In this document: piece by piece, positions 1 to 10,718 of the stretch | Layout: every line of letters starts with the position of its first letter | How positions within the stretch are numbered: position 1 is the stretch's first letter | Assembly (NCBI GenBank): GCA_029204225.1 | Contig: CM055097.1 | Span: 14,792,282 to 14,856,281, forward strand | Direction of reading: 5' to 3' | Length of the DNA stretch: 64,000 bases | DNA from: Diphasiastrum complanatum | Lineage: Eukaryota; Streptophyta; Lycopodiopsida; Lycopodiales; Lycopodiaceae | Position numbers and translations under genes: made by a program | The notes under the pieces: model-generated | Told to the model about the DNA's origin: nothing | Seen by the model: only the letters and a program-made list of their open reading frames with translations | Database searches by the model: none

Positions 1-918
1 TCTGGAATGCAATCTTGGACCCGACGTGCAATAGACAGCTACATGCCCCATGATTTCAATTCAACTATTCGAGCGGCTGAAATGGTTTGCGATTATGAGA
101 GTACATTGGCACCAGCTGCTCCCGCCGCCTCAACAAGAGTATTTAGTGGATCTAGACCGAGTTTGAGCTTCTTTTCAAGGGGGGACTCAGCTTCAAATGG
201 CAACCAAGCCTCAAGTAGCGTGAACAAATTTCCAACAAAAACAGGGTTTGGCAACCAAGGCAACAATGGAGGGAACATGTTCCAGAGAAGAAACAATGTT
301 GGACCTTCAGCTAGTCATAGCAACAGCTCACTGACAGTGGGCAGTTCCATGCGCTACTTCAACTGTCATCAGCAAGGTCACTCTTGGAGGTCATGCCCCA
401 AACCATTGAACAAGCAAATCATGGCTGCCATTGAAGGATTTGAAAGGATGGAGAGAGAGGCATTTGATCAAGAAGATGGTGAACATGATGACGAAGAGGA
501 CCCAGAAACGGATTTGACGGAGTCTGCCTTACAACAGATAGGGGCACTTGCGGCGTATCGTGAACATCTCATGGTGAATCCTGCGAGAGGATTAAAGTTA
601 TTGTACCTGAAAGGCTGTATTCAAGGCATGATCATTTACTTCATAGTAGACCTGAGGGCGTCACATAACTACTTGTCAGAAAAACTGACAAGGGAATTGG
701 ACATCCAATGTGAAGAAAATGTGACTCCTATTTGTGTGGAGATCGCGAAAGGTACAATGACCACTTGTAGATTGGCAACCAACTTACCAATCTCCCTGGG
801 AACCTGGAAGAATCGACTAACGTTCACAATCTTGAAGATGGATGCCTTCAACGCTATTTTGGGATTAAGCTGGTTTAACGAACATGTGGTGGCCTTCTTG
901 GCAAAAGGGGTTGGTTAA
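1..918 (+). CDS. Ty3/gypsy gag-protease ORF (element A), 5' end outside window
   Basis: The frame is open from base 1, so the first ATG at 7 is internal. The C-terminal part of gag carries a CCHC zinc knuckle whose first cysteine is replaced by tyrosine (YFNCHQQGHSWRSC); the related copy at 15.2 kb has the normal cysteine. An acidic linker is followed by a retropepsin-like domain (residues about 195-300) with the C-terminal ILGLSWF motif. The active-site triad expected as D-T/S-G reads D-L-R in VDLRASHNYLS, and the second copy has the same residues. No reverse transcriptase follows: the frame stops a few codons after WFNEHV and the LTR begins at once, so this copy is a gag-protease-only derivative. 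Assignment to gypsy rests on the gag-knuckle-protease order and protease motifs. Protease function is doubtful. Confidence 0.8.
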   Translation, partial: SGMQSWTRRAIDSYMPHDFNSTIRAAEMVCDYESTLAPAAPAASTRVFSGSRPSLSFFSRGDSASNGNQASSSVNKFPTKTGFGNQGNNGGNMFQRRNNVGPSASHSNSSLTVGSSMRYFNCHQQGHSWRSCPKPLNKQIMAAIEGFERMEREAFDQEDGEHDDEEDPETDLTESALQQIGALAAYREHLMVNPARGLKLLYLKGCIQGMIIYFIVDLRASHNYLSEKLTRELDIQCEENVTPICVEIAKGTMTTCRLATNLPISLGTWKNRLTFTILKMDAFNAILGLSWFNEHVVAFLAKGVG

Positions 919-921
919 CCT

Positions 922-2391
922 TGTGTTATTATATAATGGCAGGAGACCTTGTGTCGTTAGAGCTGTGCCAGGGGACCAACTAGAAAAGAACGACACAAAT
1001 GAACCGGAGCCAACCATCCCTCCCAATCTCATTCACCTCTTTAATGAAGGACAGCCAACAGTGACAGACCAGCTGACACGGGACCAAATGGAGCCAACAT
1101 TGCATGCAGTTTCCACATCAAAGGTGAATTCAAGTGCCGATGCAGAGCTCAAGGAGCTCAACTTGTGTGACCAAGCGAAAGCTCACTTCTTTAATGAAGG
1201 ACATCCAACTGACGCGAGGTCAAATGGAGGTCAAATGAAACCAGCTGACGCGAGGTCAAATGGAGCCAACATTGCCTGCAGCTTCTACATAAGAGGTGAA
1301 TCTAAGTGCCGATGCAGAGCTCAAGGAGCTCAACCTGGGCGACCAAACGAAATATCTAGAGTTCTAGGGGACTCATCCAGACGTGCGACGAAAACGACAC
1401 ATCTGAGGCTTAAGGGAGCCGTAAGTACCTTTTTCTTTCATGTTAATAAAGTAAGTCGCATTTCTCATCGAGGAGTGAGCTTCAGTCTAATGTCTAAGTG
1501 CAGCAGCTTTACACAGGTTTTACATAAGTGAACTAGATCCACACTTTTCCTATGCTGGGTGCAAACACAATATCATTACTTCTCTTTACAATTGGTCTCC
1601 TTTGGCCGGTGAATCAAGCTCGTGCCCTTGTATATGTGAATAAAGTATGGCCGGTGAATTAAGCCCGTGCCATGAGTCTTAGGTTCTAGTTTGGCCCTGA
1701 TGAGGACATCAGCTTTCTCAAACGAGGGGAGGATGTTGTACAGCTGACTCGGGTGCACCCAGCGTGCCCTGTAAGACTCAAAGGGTGACACTCTCTAAGG
1801 TCCCAGAGCAAGTTAGAACGTCAAAGACTGAGCCTCCCACCTGTGGTGAGCCAGTCAAGTAGTCACAAGTCATGAGCTAGCTCTGGAGCTCGAGTCATGG
1901 CCTAGTCAGGAAAGCAAGTTGATTCGGCCGCCGAGACGGCTCCCGGGACCCATGTCCGGGAGCCAGACTGATTCTGCCAGGCTTGCCAGGCTTAATCAGC
2001 AAAATAAAAACTAAGTCCTAAAAAGCGTGCTTTACCAGAAAGCACTATGTTTCAAACTAGAGGGGTTGCGCCGAATCACAGCAGAACTATAAGGGGAGTC
2101 CGGCAGACAGAAACTTGGGCAGCTCAACCCAGGAATCGAGTCGCCAGGTCTCAGCTCCCTCTACCAGCACGAGCCAGGCACAATGCCCAGCACGTGTTGG
2201 TGGCCCCGAGACCGGTCAGTCTATGTATGAATGTAACCCCTTCCAAATCTAATAAAGTTGATCCTTGGGGATGATTACCATTTTGGTTTCGCCTCCGGGA
2301 CTGGTCCACGTGGAAGGACCCTTACTACAACCTTTTTGTGTAGCTGGCACCTAAGGGTCCCTGTCATCAACATGGGGCTTGCCGCTATGCC
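922..2391 (+). repeat. 3' LTR of gypsy element A, truncated at its 3' end
   Basis: The sequence is nearly identical to the reverse complement of 16.85-18.33 kb, where the complete LTR lies next to a primer-binding site. It begins TGTGTTATT just after a purine-rich tract (AAAAGGGG, 907-910 and just before), as expected at a 3' LTR. Homology ends near 2391 (GCTATGCC), so about 250 bp of the LTR end are missing. Inside are short repeated units (GACGCGAGGTCAAATGGAG, around 1210-1270), a TATA-like TATAAGG at 2088-2094 and AATAAA at 2251-2256. A reading frame of about 200 codons crosses the first 600 bp (to 1531) and is preserved in the other copy. Confidence 0.85.
2088..2256 (+). promoter_or_regulatory. 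Putative LTR promoter and poly(A) signal
   Basis: TATAAGG at 2088-2094 is followed by AATAAA at 2251-2256. Both are conserved at the matching places of the second LTR (reverse complement of 17155-17161 and 16987-16992). Order and spacing fit the U3/R/U5 layout of an LTR. This is inference from motifs only. Confidence 0.4.
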
Positions 2392-3287
2392 CCTTCATGA
2401 TTTGGCCTTCCAACTCCCTGAGTGAAAACATACTTTTTGGTGTTTTGCACCCGAAACAGGCGGCAACCTACACAGTCATAATGCTCTCAATCGTTTTCAT
2501 CTGATACCCATATTGCCTAAGAAAATTTCAAAAAAAAAAAAAAACATGGTTCTGCGCGATTCTAGGAAAATCCCGAAACGCGTTTCTGAATCGCGATTCG
2601 GAATCGCGGTGCATCTATGCTTTGAAGTATAGCAACCAACAATTTGTTAAATGATTTGAAGATGGCTGATCTAAATTTTATGAACTTATGGCCCTTGTTG
2701 CATATGTTGGCGCTGTAGCAAGTGTAGCTGGCCAAGAAACTCCCTTTCTTTCAGGAGGAACCTTCTTGGTGGTGAGGAAGCATGTCTAGAAGAGGCAGTT
2801 ACAAAAAAAGTTTTGTTTGGAGACGCTGCTGCAGCACATTATAAAATGAGCATCTTCTGTATACCTTTCTATTATAGAGCAAAAAGCAATCTTTGGTTTA
2901 CTTATTTGAGAATTGTTACGGCTGATGGAACTTTTTGGTCTATGAACTTGTCTTCTTGCTTGATTTCTAGGAGTGCCATATCACTTTCACGCTGAAATGT
3001 AAACTTATGCATAGTTTTCAAAACTTTTCGCAAAACCTTACTTGTCTCAGGAAATCATAAAATAAGAGCCAAACTCTTGTAATGTAGAAGTGCACTTTGA
3101 GCAAGGGCCAAGGCCCTATCACCTTAGCAGAAAATGACTGAGGCTTGGCCCATTTGTGACACTAGAAAGAAGAAAGTTTTCAGCTGGAAATAAGAGATCC
3201 ATGGAACATGGAGATTAAGAAATGAATGACATTATATCTTCAGCCAACAGCTCATATTTTGAGATCCAGTAGACTTTATTTAATTAG
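2392..3287. other. Intergenic stretch, no gene recognised
   Basis: It holds a poly-A run (about 2530-2544) and a CG-rich palindromic patch near 2590-2610 (AATCGCGATTCGGAATCGCG). The remainder, towards the CAD gene's 3' end, is presumably its 3' UTR and flank. Short ORFs here show no recognisable domain. Confidence 0.5.
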
Positions 3288-5413
3288 TTAGACATCATGC
3301 AAGGAGTCGGCAATGTCGATAACAAAGCGATAGCGGACATCTTTGTTTCGAAGCCTCTCAATGGCCTTGTTTGCATAGCTTATGGGAACTATCTCAATCA
3401 AGGGATGAACCTCGTGCTCTGCACAGAAGTTGATCATATCCTGTGTCTCTTTTATTCCACCAATCATACTCCCGGAAATAGTTTTCATTCCTGACAAAGG
3501 ACCATAATGTATAGATCAGAACATAAATCCTTGAAAACATATAAATCTACCAAGTTAGATGCAAAAAAGACTCAGATCAATATCTTTCTTACCAAGAATC
3601 AAATTAATTGGTGCAAAGCTACAAACGTGAGGAACGCCGACTAGAACAATGACTCCACTTGTCTTCAACAAAGTGATAAAGTTATCAAGAGGATGCTCTC
3701 CAGAAGCTGTGTCAATGATATAATCCATGCTCTTTTCTGCAGCCTGCAGAGAGGAAAAGAAACTAGCTAAAAATAGACAATCCTTTAAAATGTCCTAATC
3801 TGCTCTTTTGTGGAATATCCCTGAATAACTCCAACCAACACGGAATTTTTTTTTAAGTAGTTGTTTCAAGTAATCAGTACTTATATGAGCAAGATAATCT
3901 CACCTTTAACTCGGCTTCATTGGAAGTAACGATGAAGTTATCTGCACCCAGCACAGTCAGTGCTTCTTCTCGTTTTCCAGGAGATGTACTCAAAACAGAA
4001 ACTTTCAATCCAAATGCTTTCCCAAACTTGACAGCCATATGCCCCAGACCACCGAGACCAATGACTCCGAGATGTTTGCCTGGCGTATCCATCCCATGTC
4101 TCTTCATCGGGCTGTAAACTGTGATGCCAGCACATAAAAGGGGGGCAGCAAAGTGCAAGGGCAATTCTTCTGGTATCTTTACCACATACCTGGAATACAA
4201 GCTTATTCTTGAGAAAGGAGAAAAATAACATGGAAAATCTTATTAGACAGCTTCATTACTGATCATACCTCAATTTAAAATAAGTACTAAAAGACTAGGC
4301 ATTGTGATTACAGTAGTGTCGAACCAAAAACGTTCTCAACTACTTTACTTGATCTGGTGTCATGCCGGAATAGTGGATGAATACATGTGGGGTACGATAG
4401 ATACTCATTTCTACCTTTGATGAACAACAACATAGCTAGAATAGCCCCCTTTTGTGATGGTTCCATCTACATCCACACCATTGTAGGTTGCCACAGTCCT
4501 CTTTGCACAATAATTCTCCTTTCCATCATCACAAAACTCACAATCACGGCAAGATCCAACTATGCAACCGACCCCAACCCTTTCACCTTTTTGGAAGTTG
4601 GATACATTGGATCCAACTGCTGTGACAATCCCAACGATTTCATGCCTAAACTCAATCAAAAATTTCACATAAAGGTCAATTTATCGCACATTTTCCAATC
4701 TGGAAGAAAGATTGAGAAAGAACTTTTGAAAACAATCAGGAACTATACATTTGAGGTAATAAAGCCACACTTGCCAAAGATCCACGTATGATACATTCTA
4801 TTCAAAACAAGGTGACAGTGCTTGTGTAGACTTTACCCAGGAACCATGGGGTACTTAGCATCACCCAATTTATTGAAGAGCCAAACTACTTCTGCATAGC
4901 AAATCCCACAGTGTGTGATCTTGAAAGATACATCATCAGCTCCTGGTTCCCTGAAGCCAATTGATATATTTTTTTCAGCCACATCTTTCTAGAGTAAATC
5001 TCTATTAACACACAAAACAAAAAGAGAAATTTGACTACTTTAACTTCAAAGAAAGTAGGCAGTAAGACTTATGTCGATGCAATTTTACTGAAAACAAGAA
5101 TAGTGGTGAAAGCTTCAAACCATCCTAGACTATCCTTTCAATTCTATATTGAAAACACAGATATACATTCAAGTGCAAGGAAAAAGGGCCGCAGCGAACT
5201 AGTCACACACACATGCAAGCAGAAGCGTATAGGGACTGATGTTGGGATAGTAAAAAACAGTGTCAACACCAGATAAATCATGAAATTATGAACTCTAGAC
5301 ATTGTTCCAGATGCACTAAGAAGCCCCATGCACCTGCGGGAAAATTTGTATGGGGAGAGTGTTCCGGATGAGTCTCGGGCAGCCCAGCCTAGGCAATTTC
5401 CTTCAGATGCCAT
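3288..5413 (-). CDS. CAD1-like: Cinnamyl alcohol dehydrogenase 1-like (zinc-dependent MDR alcohol dehydrogenase), six coding exons
   Basis: Coding exons read on the minus strand are 5413-5334, 4950-4837, 4645-4415, 4189-3904, 3743-3593 and 3490-3288. All introns are GT-AG, and phases join into one 354-residue frame with no stop. The family (about 355 aa) reduces hydroxycinnamaldehydes to alcohols with NADPH in the cytosol, for lignin and related phenylpropanoids. Visible features: [17 protein letters not shown] start, catalytic-zinc ligands C41 (HCGIC), H66-E67 (PGHE) and C161 (LLCAG), structural-zinc cysteines C97/C100/C103/C111, and the nucleotide-binding GLGGLG at about 186-191. The [12 protein letters not shown] and [12 protein letters not shown] segments resemble the Arabidopsis CAD1 class rather than the main lignin CADs (CAD4/5). 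Substrate is therefore uncertain, and a mannitol- or monoterpenol-type dehydrogenase role is possible. It is a single gene between retrotransposon blocks and looks intact. Confidence 0.92.
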
Positions 5414-6097
5414 ATTTGCAAGTTTTCACGGAATAAATACCTGTAACAAGTTTTATGACATGCGGTCTTAGGACTGGTATTATCAATAGAATCGTTGGCA
5501 AAAAAACAAACAATTTGCACATAAATGCCAAACAGTGGTTCCATAACTGTAGGCTTCAAGAGCAATGTGAACTGCGCACCATAATCCAAATTATTTATTC
5601 CTCCATTGTCAGGTAGTATGTCCCAGCCAACCATTGTAATGAATTTCAGTGGAAAGCATAGATGAAGTAAAATAGATAAGAACACTTTTAAAGACTAACT
5701 ACTGGCTTCAGCAGAATGCCCTAATTTGCACTAAATAAGCAGTAATAAATAACTCATGCCAGAACACAGCTGCTTACTATCTTAAACGCCTCAGGAAGTC
5801 ACACAAAGCACCACGCAGCTCAAAGAGTGAGTTTGACTGGACAGATCCACTTTCACTGAAATCGTAAAAGTTTTTTTTATGCAGGAGATCCAATGTAGAG
5901 ATAAAGAGGGATAAATGAAGAGAGATCAAGAGAATGACTGAATACCAGCTTCGCCTAAGGTCAGCAACAGAAAAGATCAGCAATTTTCCGAAGCCAATGC
6001 AAGTGATCTTGCTCTGTGGATTGCTGATTGGAGTATAATTCCTCAGCTCCTGCTCCTGCTCCTGCTCCTCCCTATGCTTCTCTTCGATCTAGTCTGT
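5414..6097 (-). promoter_or_regulatory. 5' leader region of the CAD1-like gene
   Basis: Between the TATA box and the ATG lie about 680 bp without a recognised coding exon. Reading toward the gene there is a GGAGCA hexamer repeat (6046-6070 on the plus strand as GCTCCT units) and then AT-rich sequence. A 5'-UTR intron is plausible given the distance, but no transcript evidence is available. Confidence 0.4.
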
Positions 6098-6105
6098 TAT
6101 TTATA
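6098..6105 (-). promoter_or_regulatory. TATA box, probable promoter of the CAD1-like gene
   Basis: The minus strand reads TATAAATA in the context CCATATAAATAACAG. It is a good plant TATA box and the only strong one found upstream of the CAD start. It would place transcription start near 6070, just before the GGAGCA repeat. This is inference. Confidence 0.45.
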
Positions 6106-6217
6106 TGGTATCACTCTTGTGTATTCATTGTTTATGACAGTATTTTTGTGTTTCGTGAGATAGAAGCAATAGAGGGAGAGCCTGCCTGCCTGGGGGATTC
6201 CTAGGAGTTTTGGTATA

Positions 6218-6346
6218 GGGGTTGAAGGCTGAAGCCCCGTGGGAGTGTTGCATTTTGACGGCGAAACGCAGTGTTGGGTGTATTTGTGGGACTTCCGTTA
6301 AGGGGTTGCAAGGCTTGAAGCTTTGGGAGTGTTGCATTTTGACGGC
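6218..6346 (+). repeat. Two direct copies of a 45-bp unit, 84 bp apart
   Basis: Copies at 6218-6262 and 6302-6346 share GGGAGTGTTGCATTTTGACG and the preceding GGGGTTG...GGCT. It is probably a local duplication upstream of the CAD promoter. No coding content is recognised. Confidence 0.7.
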
Positions 6347-6362
6347 CATAGCATTGCAGGTT

Positions 6363-7049
6363 TAGGAGAATTGAACATCGATCTTCCAGAAGAGAATGGT
6401 CGTCGTGAGTGGTGAGGTTGTCCAAGAGACGTGTAAGTCCGTCTGTCCAGTAAAGGGTTTGGTCTTAAAGGTTCCTTCATTAGGTTAATCTTTCTTAGGA
6501 ATATTGTACCATGTATTCTTCATTAAGAGGCTCGTGGTACCAGGGTTGAGCAAAACGTGTAAGCTTTTTACCTTCACAACCGGTGCGTGTTTGAGGGTGT
6601 GTTTGACGGAGTCATTTAACCCATGAACCATCAAACCTCACGATATTAACTTTGAAAGTGATCTCACCTTTTTGCATATTATTGGGGCAAAGGGGAAGGT
6701 CACTCCAAAATCTTGTTGCTAAGAAAGGGCCTTCTCTTGAGGGTGGTAGATCGCCCTCATCCAAAGGGTTGAGGAGGTGGACCTTCCCTGACATAAAAAT
6801 CTTTCATAAAGAAAAAAATACATGCACACGTTCTTCCTAAGGAGGTGCTCACTTTGATTCATAAAACAGGAAAAACTGACTTTACAAGATTCGAAAGTGA
6901 TTTTACTTCCTCTATTTTTTTTTTGGCATGTTGAAACAAATATTATGACTCATTAAGATGCATTAAAAACAAGAACAATGTGGTAACACACATGCCTTCC
7001 CATGTCATATTGTCACTATTTCAACTTTTTGTGAAGATTAAAAGAATAT
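6363..7049. other. Intergenic stretch, no gene recognised
   Basis: Short ORFs only. A T-rich run lies near 6915-6930. Nothing in either strand resembles a known domain. Gag homology starts only after about 7050. Confidence 0.4.
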
Positions 7050-8340
7050 AGTTAGCTTAGTAAAATTTTGAAGAGATTGGTTTTATAACCAAGATGAAGC
7101 AAAACGACAAGACTAGGAAGGGTTAAAGCCGCTCTCATTACGAGATTTAAACCTAAGAAATTTATGGAAGATCCCTTTCTCCTTTTAAAATTAAAATGGG
7201 AAAGAGAGAGGCAATAAGAGATTATATTGAATGGGTTAAACACCTCATATCTAAGTGTGATCCCGATCTAATCAATGAAGATGCTTTGATTATGTGGTTT
7301 TTAGCAGATCTACCCAAACGGATTACACACGAGCTGAAATGCCATACTGAATACACTACGATACAAAGCGCTATGGCTGATGCAATTCATGAGGGTGAAG
7401 ATTTTGACGATGAACCAAATTTCGGAATGTTGCCTTATACATCAGGGCAAACCATGACAACATCCACCACCATTGCATCAACGAATATCAATGCTACTGC
7501 AGAGAAGATGCTCAATGAGTTTGAGAAATTGGGTCAAAAACAACAGATGCAACTAGAAAAGATGCAGTCCCAACTTGATGAAAAGATCAAAGCCTGGGAA
7601 GATTTCCATGATAAAGCAAACAAAGAACATGAAAATTTTGCAAAGACTTTTCCTAGCCGGGAAAATGTCTGGTGTGCAGGCAATCACACTATAAATGAAT
7701 GTCCAACGTTGAAACAACGAATGACGAATACTATTTGTCATTTGCGCAGTTCTACGGGTCATGAAACAGCCTTTTGCTCGTTTAATCCTCAGATTATCCA
7801 GCAAAGGTATGCTAAGCTTTAGTATCAAGAACCTTCTTATTCAAAAGGGCCTGACGAAAAGCCTTTAAACTTTGTCCTTGGATTTCCAGAATGACTAGCT
7901 CTGCCAGCTCCAATGGAATAGAGTGCTCCTCCTGCTAATCTAATGGAACTAGAACCTCATCGTGCTAATGAGCAATGGAACTATAGCCATGATGCTCCTT
8001 CAGAGCGTTTCTGTCTGCAAGGGCTTATTGATATCAAGGGCGATTGGTGGGAGGCCTCTATCCCGATAGCCATTGAGTTCTGCCAAGAAAGCAACCAGAC
8101 CGCAATTATCTGCAAAGTAGTGCACATCCTGATTCGGGTTTCCATGATGTTTCTGCTAAAAGACACGACAATTGGTATTCATGTCGTATGCGAGATTGCC
8201 GGTATGTACACCAGTTAGCTTGGGCCAATAAATCTTGTTTTTCCGCTTTATGGTGGAAAATGGTTCTCTACATGTCACCGGGTAATAATATGGATTGATG
8301 CGCATATATGTCGGGGCTTCGAGATATCGCTCCATGGATG
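7050..8340 (+). pseudogene. Ty3/gypsy gag remnant (family 2)
   Basis: Degraded gag-domain sequence starts near 7070 in shifting frames (FYNQDEAKRQ, then KFMEDPFLLLK). It becomes an open frame at 7196-7822 containing LINEDALIMWFLADLPKRI, a coiled-coil/linker (residues about 100-150) and a degenerate CCHC region (CAGNHTINECP ... CSFNPQIIQQRYAKL). It closely matches the gag of the element at 30.5-31.2 kb. Decayed homology (EPHRANEQWNYSHD at about 7950) continues to near 8300. The stop after RYAKL, frame changes and the junction with copia sequence at about 8340 show it is dead. Confidence 0.75.
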
Positions 8341-8341
8341 T

Positions 8342-9335
8342 TTTGCTTTGCAAAAAGAGTTGGTGTCGCTAGGCAGGTGGCGGATCCAAAAGCTTAATGG
8401 CTTCCTTGTGAGTCTTGCAGTGATCCAAGTTGGGTAGGGTGTACCCGCCGCACTCCTTGGGTTGGTATTTTTGTGCAAACTCCTGGGAGATGAGTTGCTC
8501 CTTGCTTGGTGCAGTTAGAGAGATCCGGTGTCATATTGTGGGAGCTTCAGCAACTAAGGTGTGTTCAAGTTGGGGGTCTGGTTCAGGAGAGAGGGGAGGT
8601 GAAGGGTTAGAAGCAGCGATCCGTTGTGATTTGGGAGAAATTTGGTGTGGAAAGGGAAGGTTAGTTGTATCGATGGGGTTAGAGGCGGTAGAAGTGAATG
8701 GGTGTTGGGAGGAAGTACCATCGATACCCTGAGGATTGGTTGGTGGTTGAGCTTGAAATCCTTGAGACTGCTCTTGAAATGTCGAGCCTCGATTATTTGT
8801 TTGCGATTGTTGAAAACCTACCCCATCGCCACCATCTGAACCATCAAAGTGATGCCCGGAGTCGTGAAAGTGAGCATGCTCTGCATGGACAGAAGGTGTG
8901 GACTGAGCGGCCGCCTTCAATCGTTCTTCCAAAGTGGCAATGTGTTGGTTGAGGGCCTCGACGGAAGCAGTGTATGATTGTTGGAGTTTGGTGTGCTGCC
9001 CCGTCATGGCTTTCAACTTTTGGGCCAATTCTAGGGGGAGAGGAAGCATGGGGAGGAGAGGATATGAAGGGATCTGATTGAGTAGTTGGAGAGCAAAATC
9101 GTTGACATCGAGTGAGGAGTCAAGCAGAGGTGAGGTAGGTACCGGAGAAGGTTTTGGTGGAATAGTAGAGTCAAACCTAGTGTCAAGTGTGATGGAAGGG
9201 GTGAAAGTGGTAGTAAGTGGTGTCTGTAGTGGTAGAGAGGTGGTGGGTGGAGGCTTAGTTGTCTGGATTGCTGAAGTACCCGGAGTGACTTGAATCCCAC
9301 TGACTGAACCAGAGCCAGATGCGCCGGCAATCTTG
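8342..9335 (-). other. Unrecognised Pro/Ser/Thr/Gln-rich coding-like segment fused to copia RT
   Basis: On the minus strand the frame runs from the copia reverse-transcriptase start directly into about 260 residues rich in P, S, T and Q. A helical stretch (LEERLKAAAQ) and His/Asp/Gly-rich patches are present. It ends at 8531, and possible coding sequence continues in frame past the stop toward 8280 (AQKYQPKECGGYTLPNLDHC). The composition is unlike copia pol. It may be a captured host exon, part of another element, or an insertion in the copia copy. I do not recognise the protein. Confidence 0.4.
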
Positions 9336-10445
9336 ACGACAGAACTGAAATTTTTTTGATAATCCACTCCTTGGACTTGAGTGAATCCTTTAGCCATCAC
9401 CCGTGCTTTCCATTTGGCAATAAAACCATCAGAGTTGATCTTCTTCTTGAAGATCCACTTGTTGTCGATAACTCTCTTGTGAGTGGAGAAGTTGACCAGT
9501 GTCCAGGTTTGATTCGTCAAAAGTGAGTTGCACTCACTTTCCATAGCTTCTTGCCACTTCACAACATCCTTGGAGTTAATTGCTTCGGCTAGGCTCTCTG
9601 GTTCTTCTGATGAAGTCCAGAATGATTGAGGTGCATACCTCTCAGGAACTGTCCGAGTCCATGAGGATCTGCGGACGTTTGGTTGACTAGAATGTGATGA
9701 TGCTTCTTCTTGAATTTCTTTTGTTCGATCTAGCTTGGTCTGGTCTGACGACAGGTAATGTTGGCTGCTCAGCTTCTATAGCTATACCTGCATGTTCTGT
9801 AAAAGGAACATCAATGTTGGAAGAATCCATGCTACGTAAAATAGGATGAAATGACATAGCATCGTTTGTCGATGGTTGTTTGAAATCATAGTATGTGTGT
9901 TCTTGAAATATTACCTCCCTAGAGACAAATACTACATTGGTGGATGGATCATAAACTTTATAAGCTTTATGTTTATCAGGATAGCCAATGAAAATACATT
10001 TATTCAACCTATGATTCAGCTTCTTCCTAAGCTGTTTAGGAATGTGAACAAAACATATACAACCAAAGATTTTTAAATGGCTGACACTAGGCTTGTGACC
10101 ATGCCAAACTTCATAAGGAGTTTTGTTGTTGACGGCTTTGGTGTTGAATATGTTCTGCATGTAACAGGCCGTGGTAGTAGCTTCTTCCCAAAACTTCGCA
10201 GGTAGGTGTGTTTGATGTAGCATGGATCTGGCTGAGTTGAGAAGAGTTCGATTCTTCCATTCTGCAATCCCGTTTTGTTGAGGTGAATAGGAAGTGGTGA
10301 ACTGTCTTCTAATACCATGTTCAGCCATGTAGTCAGACATCTTGTTAGAGATGCCATTCGCTGCCACCATCAGTTTGGAGTGTCTTCACTTTCCTAGATG
10401 TTTGTGTCTCAGCCATGGTCTTGAATCTCTTGAAACATTCAATGT
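9336..10445 (-). pseudogene. Ty1/copia integrase to RT fragment (element E)
   Basis: From 10445 downward: the end of the integrase core (LQTDGGSEW, then HGIRRQFTTSYSPQQNG with E replaced in AEWKNR), the copia integrase C-terminal region (HLKIFGC, CIFIGYPDKHKAYKVYDP, VFVSREVIFQE), a linker, and the N-terminal part of reverse transcriptase (KWQEAMESECNSLL, TLVNFS, KARVMAKGFTQVQGVDY). Frames change near 10360 and 9690, and the RT stops at FSSVVKI where unrelated sequence begins. The catalytic YVDD part of RT is absent. Confidence 0.85.
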
Positions 10446-10718
10446 GAAGCTGAATATGTCGCAGCTTCAAATATGGCAAACAAGGTAGTATGGTTGCAGA
10501 TGATGTTGGAGGCAATTGACATACCACAAAGAGAACCATGCACGATGATGATGGATTTTCAAAGTGCCATATATCTGTCCCATGGTCCTGTTTTCCATTC
10601 AAAGACAAAACATATACCTCTGAAGTACCATTACATTCGAGACTTGATCTCAAAAGGAGAGCTCAAGGTCTAGTACATAAGATCTGAAGACATGGTTGCA
10701 GATGAATTGCACCCATAA
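10440..10718 (+). pseudogene. Ty1/copia RNase H C-terminal fragment, head-to-head with element E
   Basis: The plus strand reads CEAEYVAASNMANKVVWLQ, then DFQSAIYLSHGPVFHSKTKH, YHYIRDLISKGELKV, a stop, and YIRSEDMVADEL. This is the terminal part of copia RNase H (the family's CEAEY and DNQSA/KHI motifs), with DN changed to DF and a nonsense codon. It starts where the minus-strand integrase fragment ends, so an inversion or two independent insertions meet at about 10443. Confidence 0.8.

Noticed and set aside
1576-1791. Conserved 71-aa frame on the minus strand, also at 17458-17673 (plus)
   Set aside because: It lies antisense within the LTR and is conserved only because the two LTR copies are nearly identical.
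3288-3497. Treating the CAD ORFs as separate small genes or a pseudogene
   Set aside because: GT-AG borders at each edge join them in phase into one 354-residue protein with all key residues.
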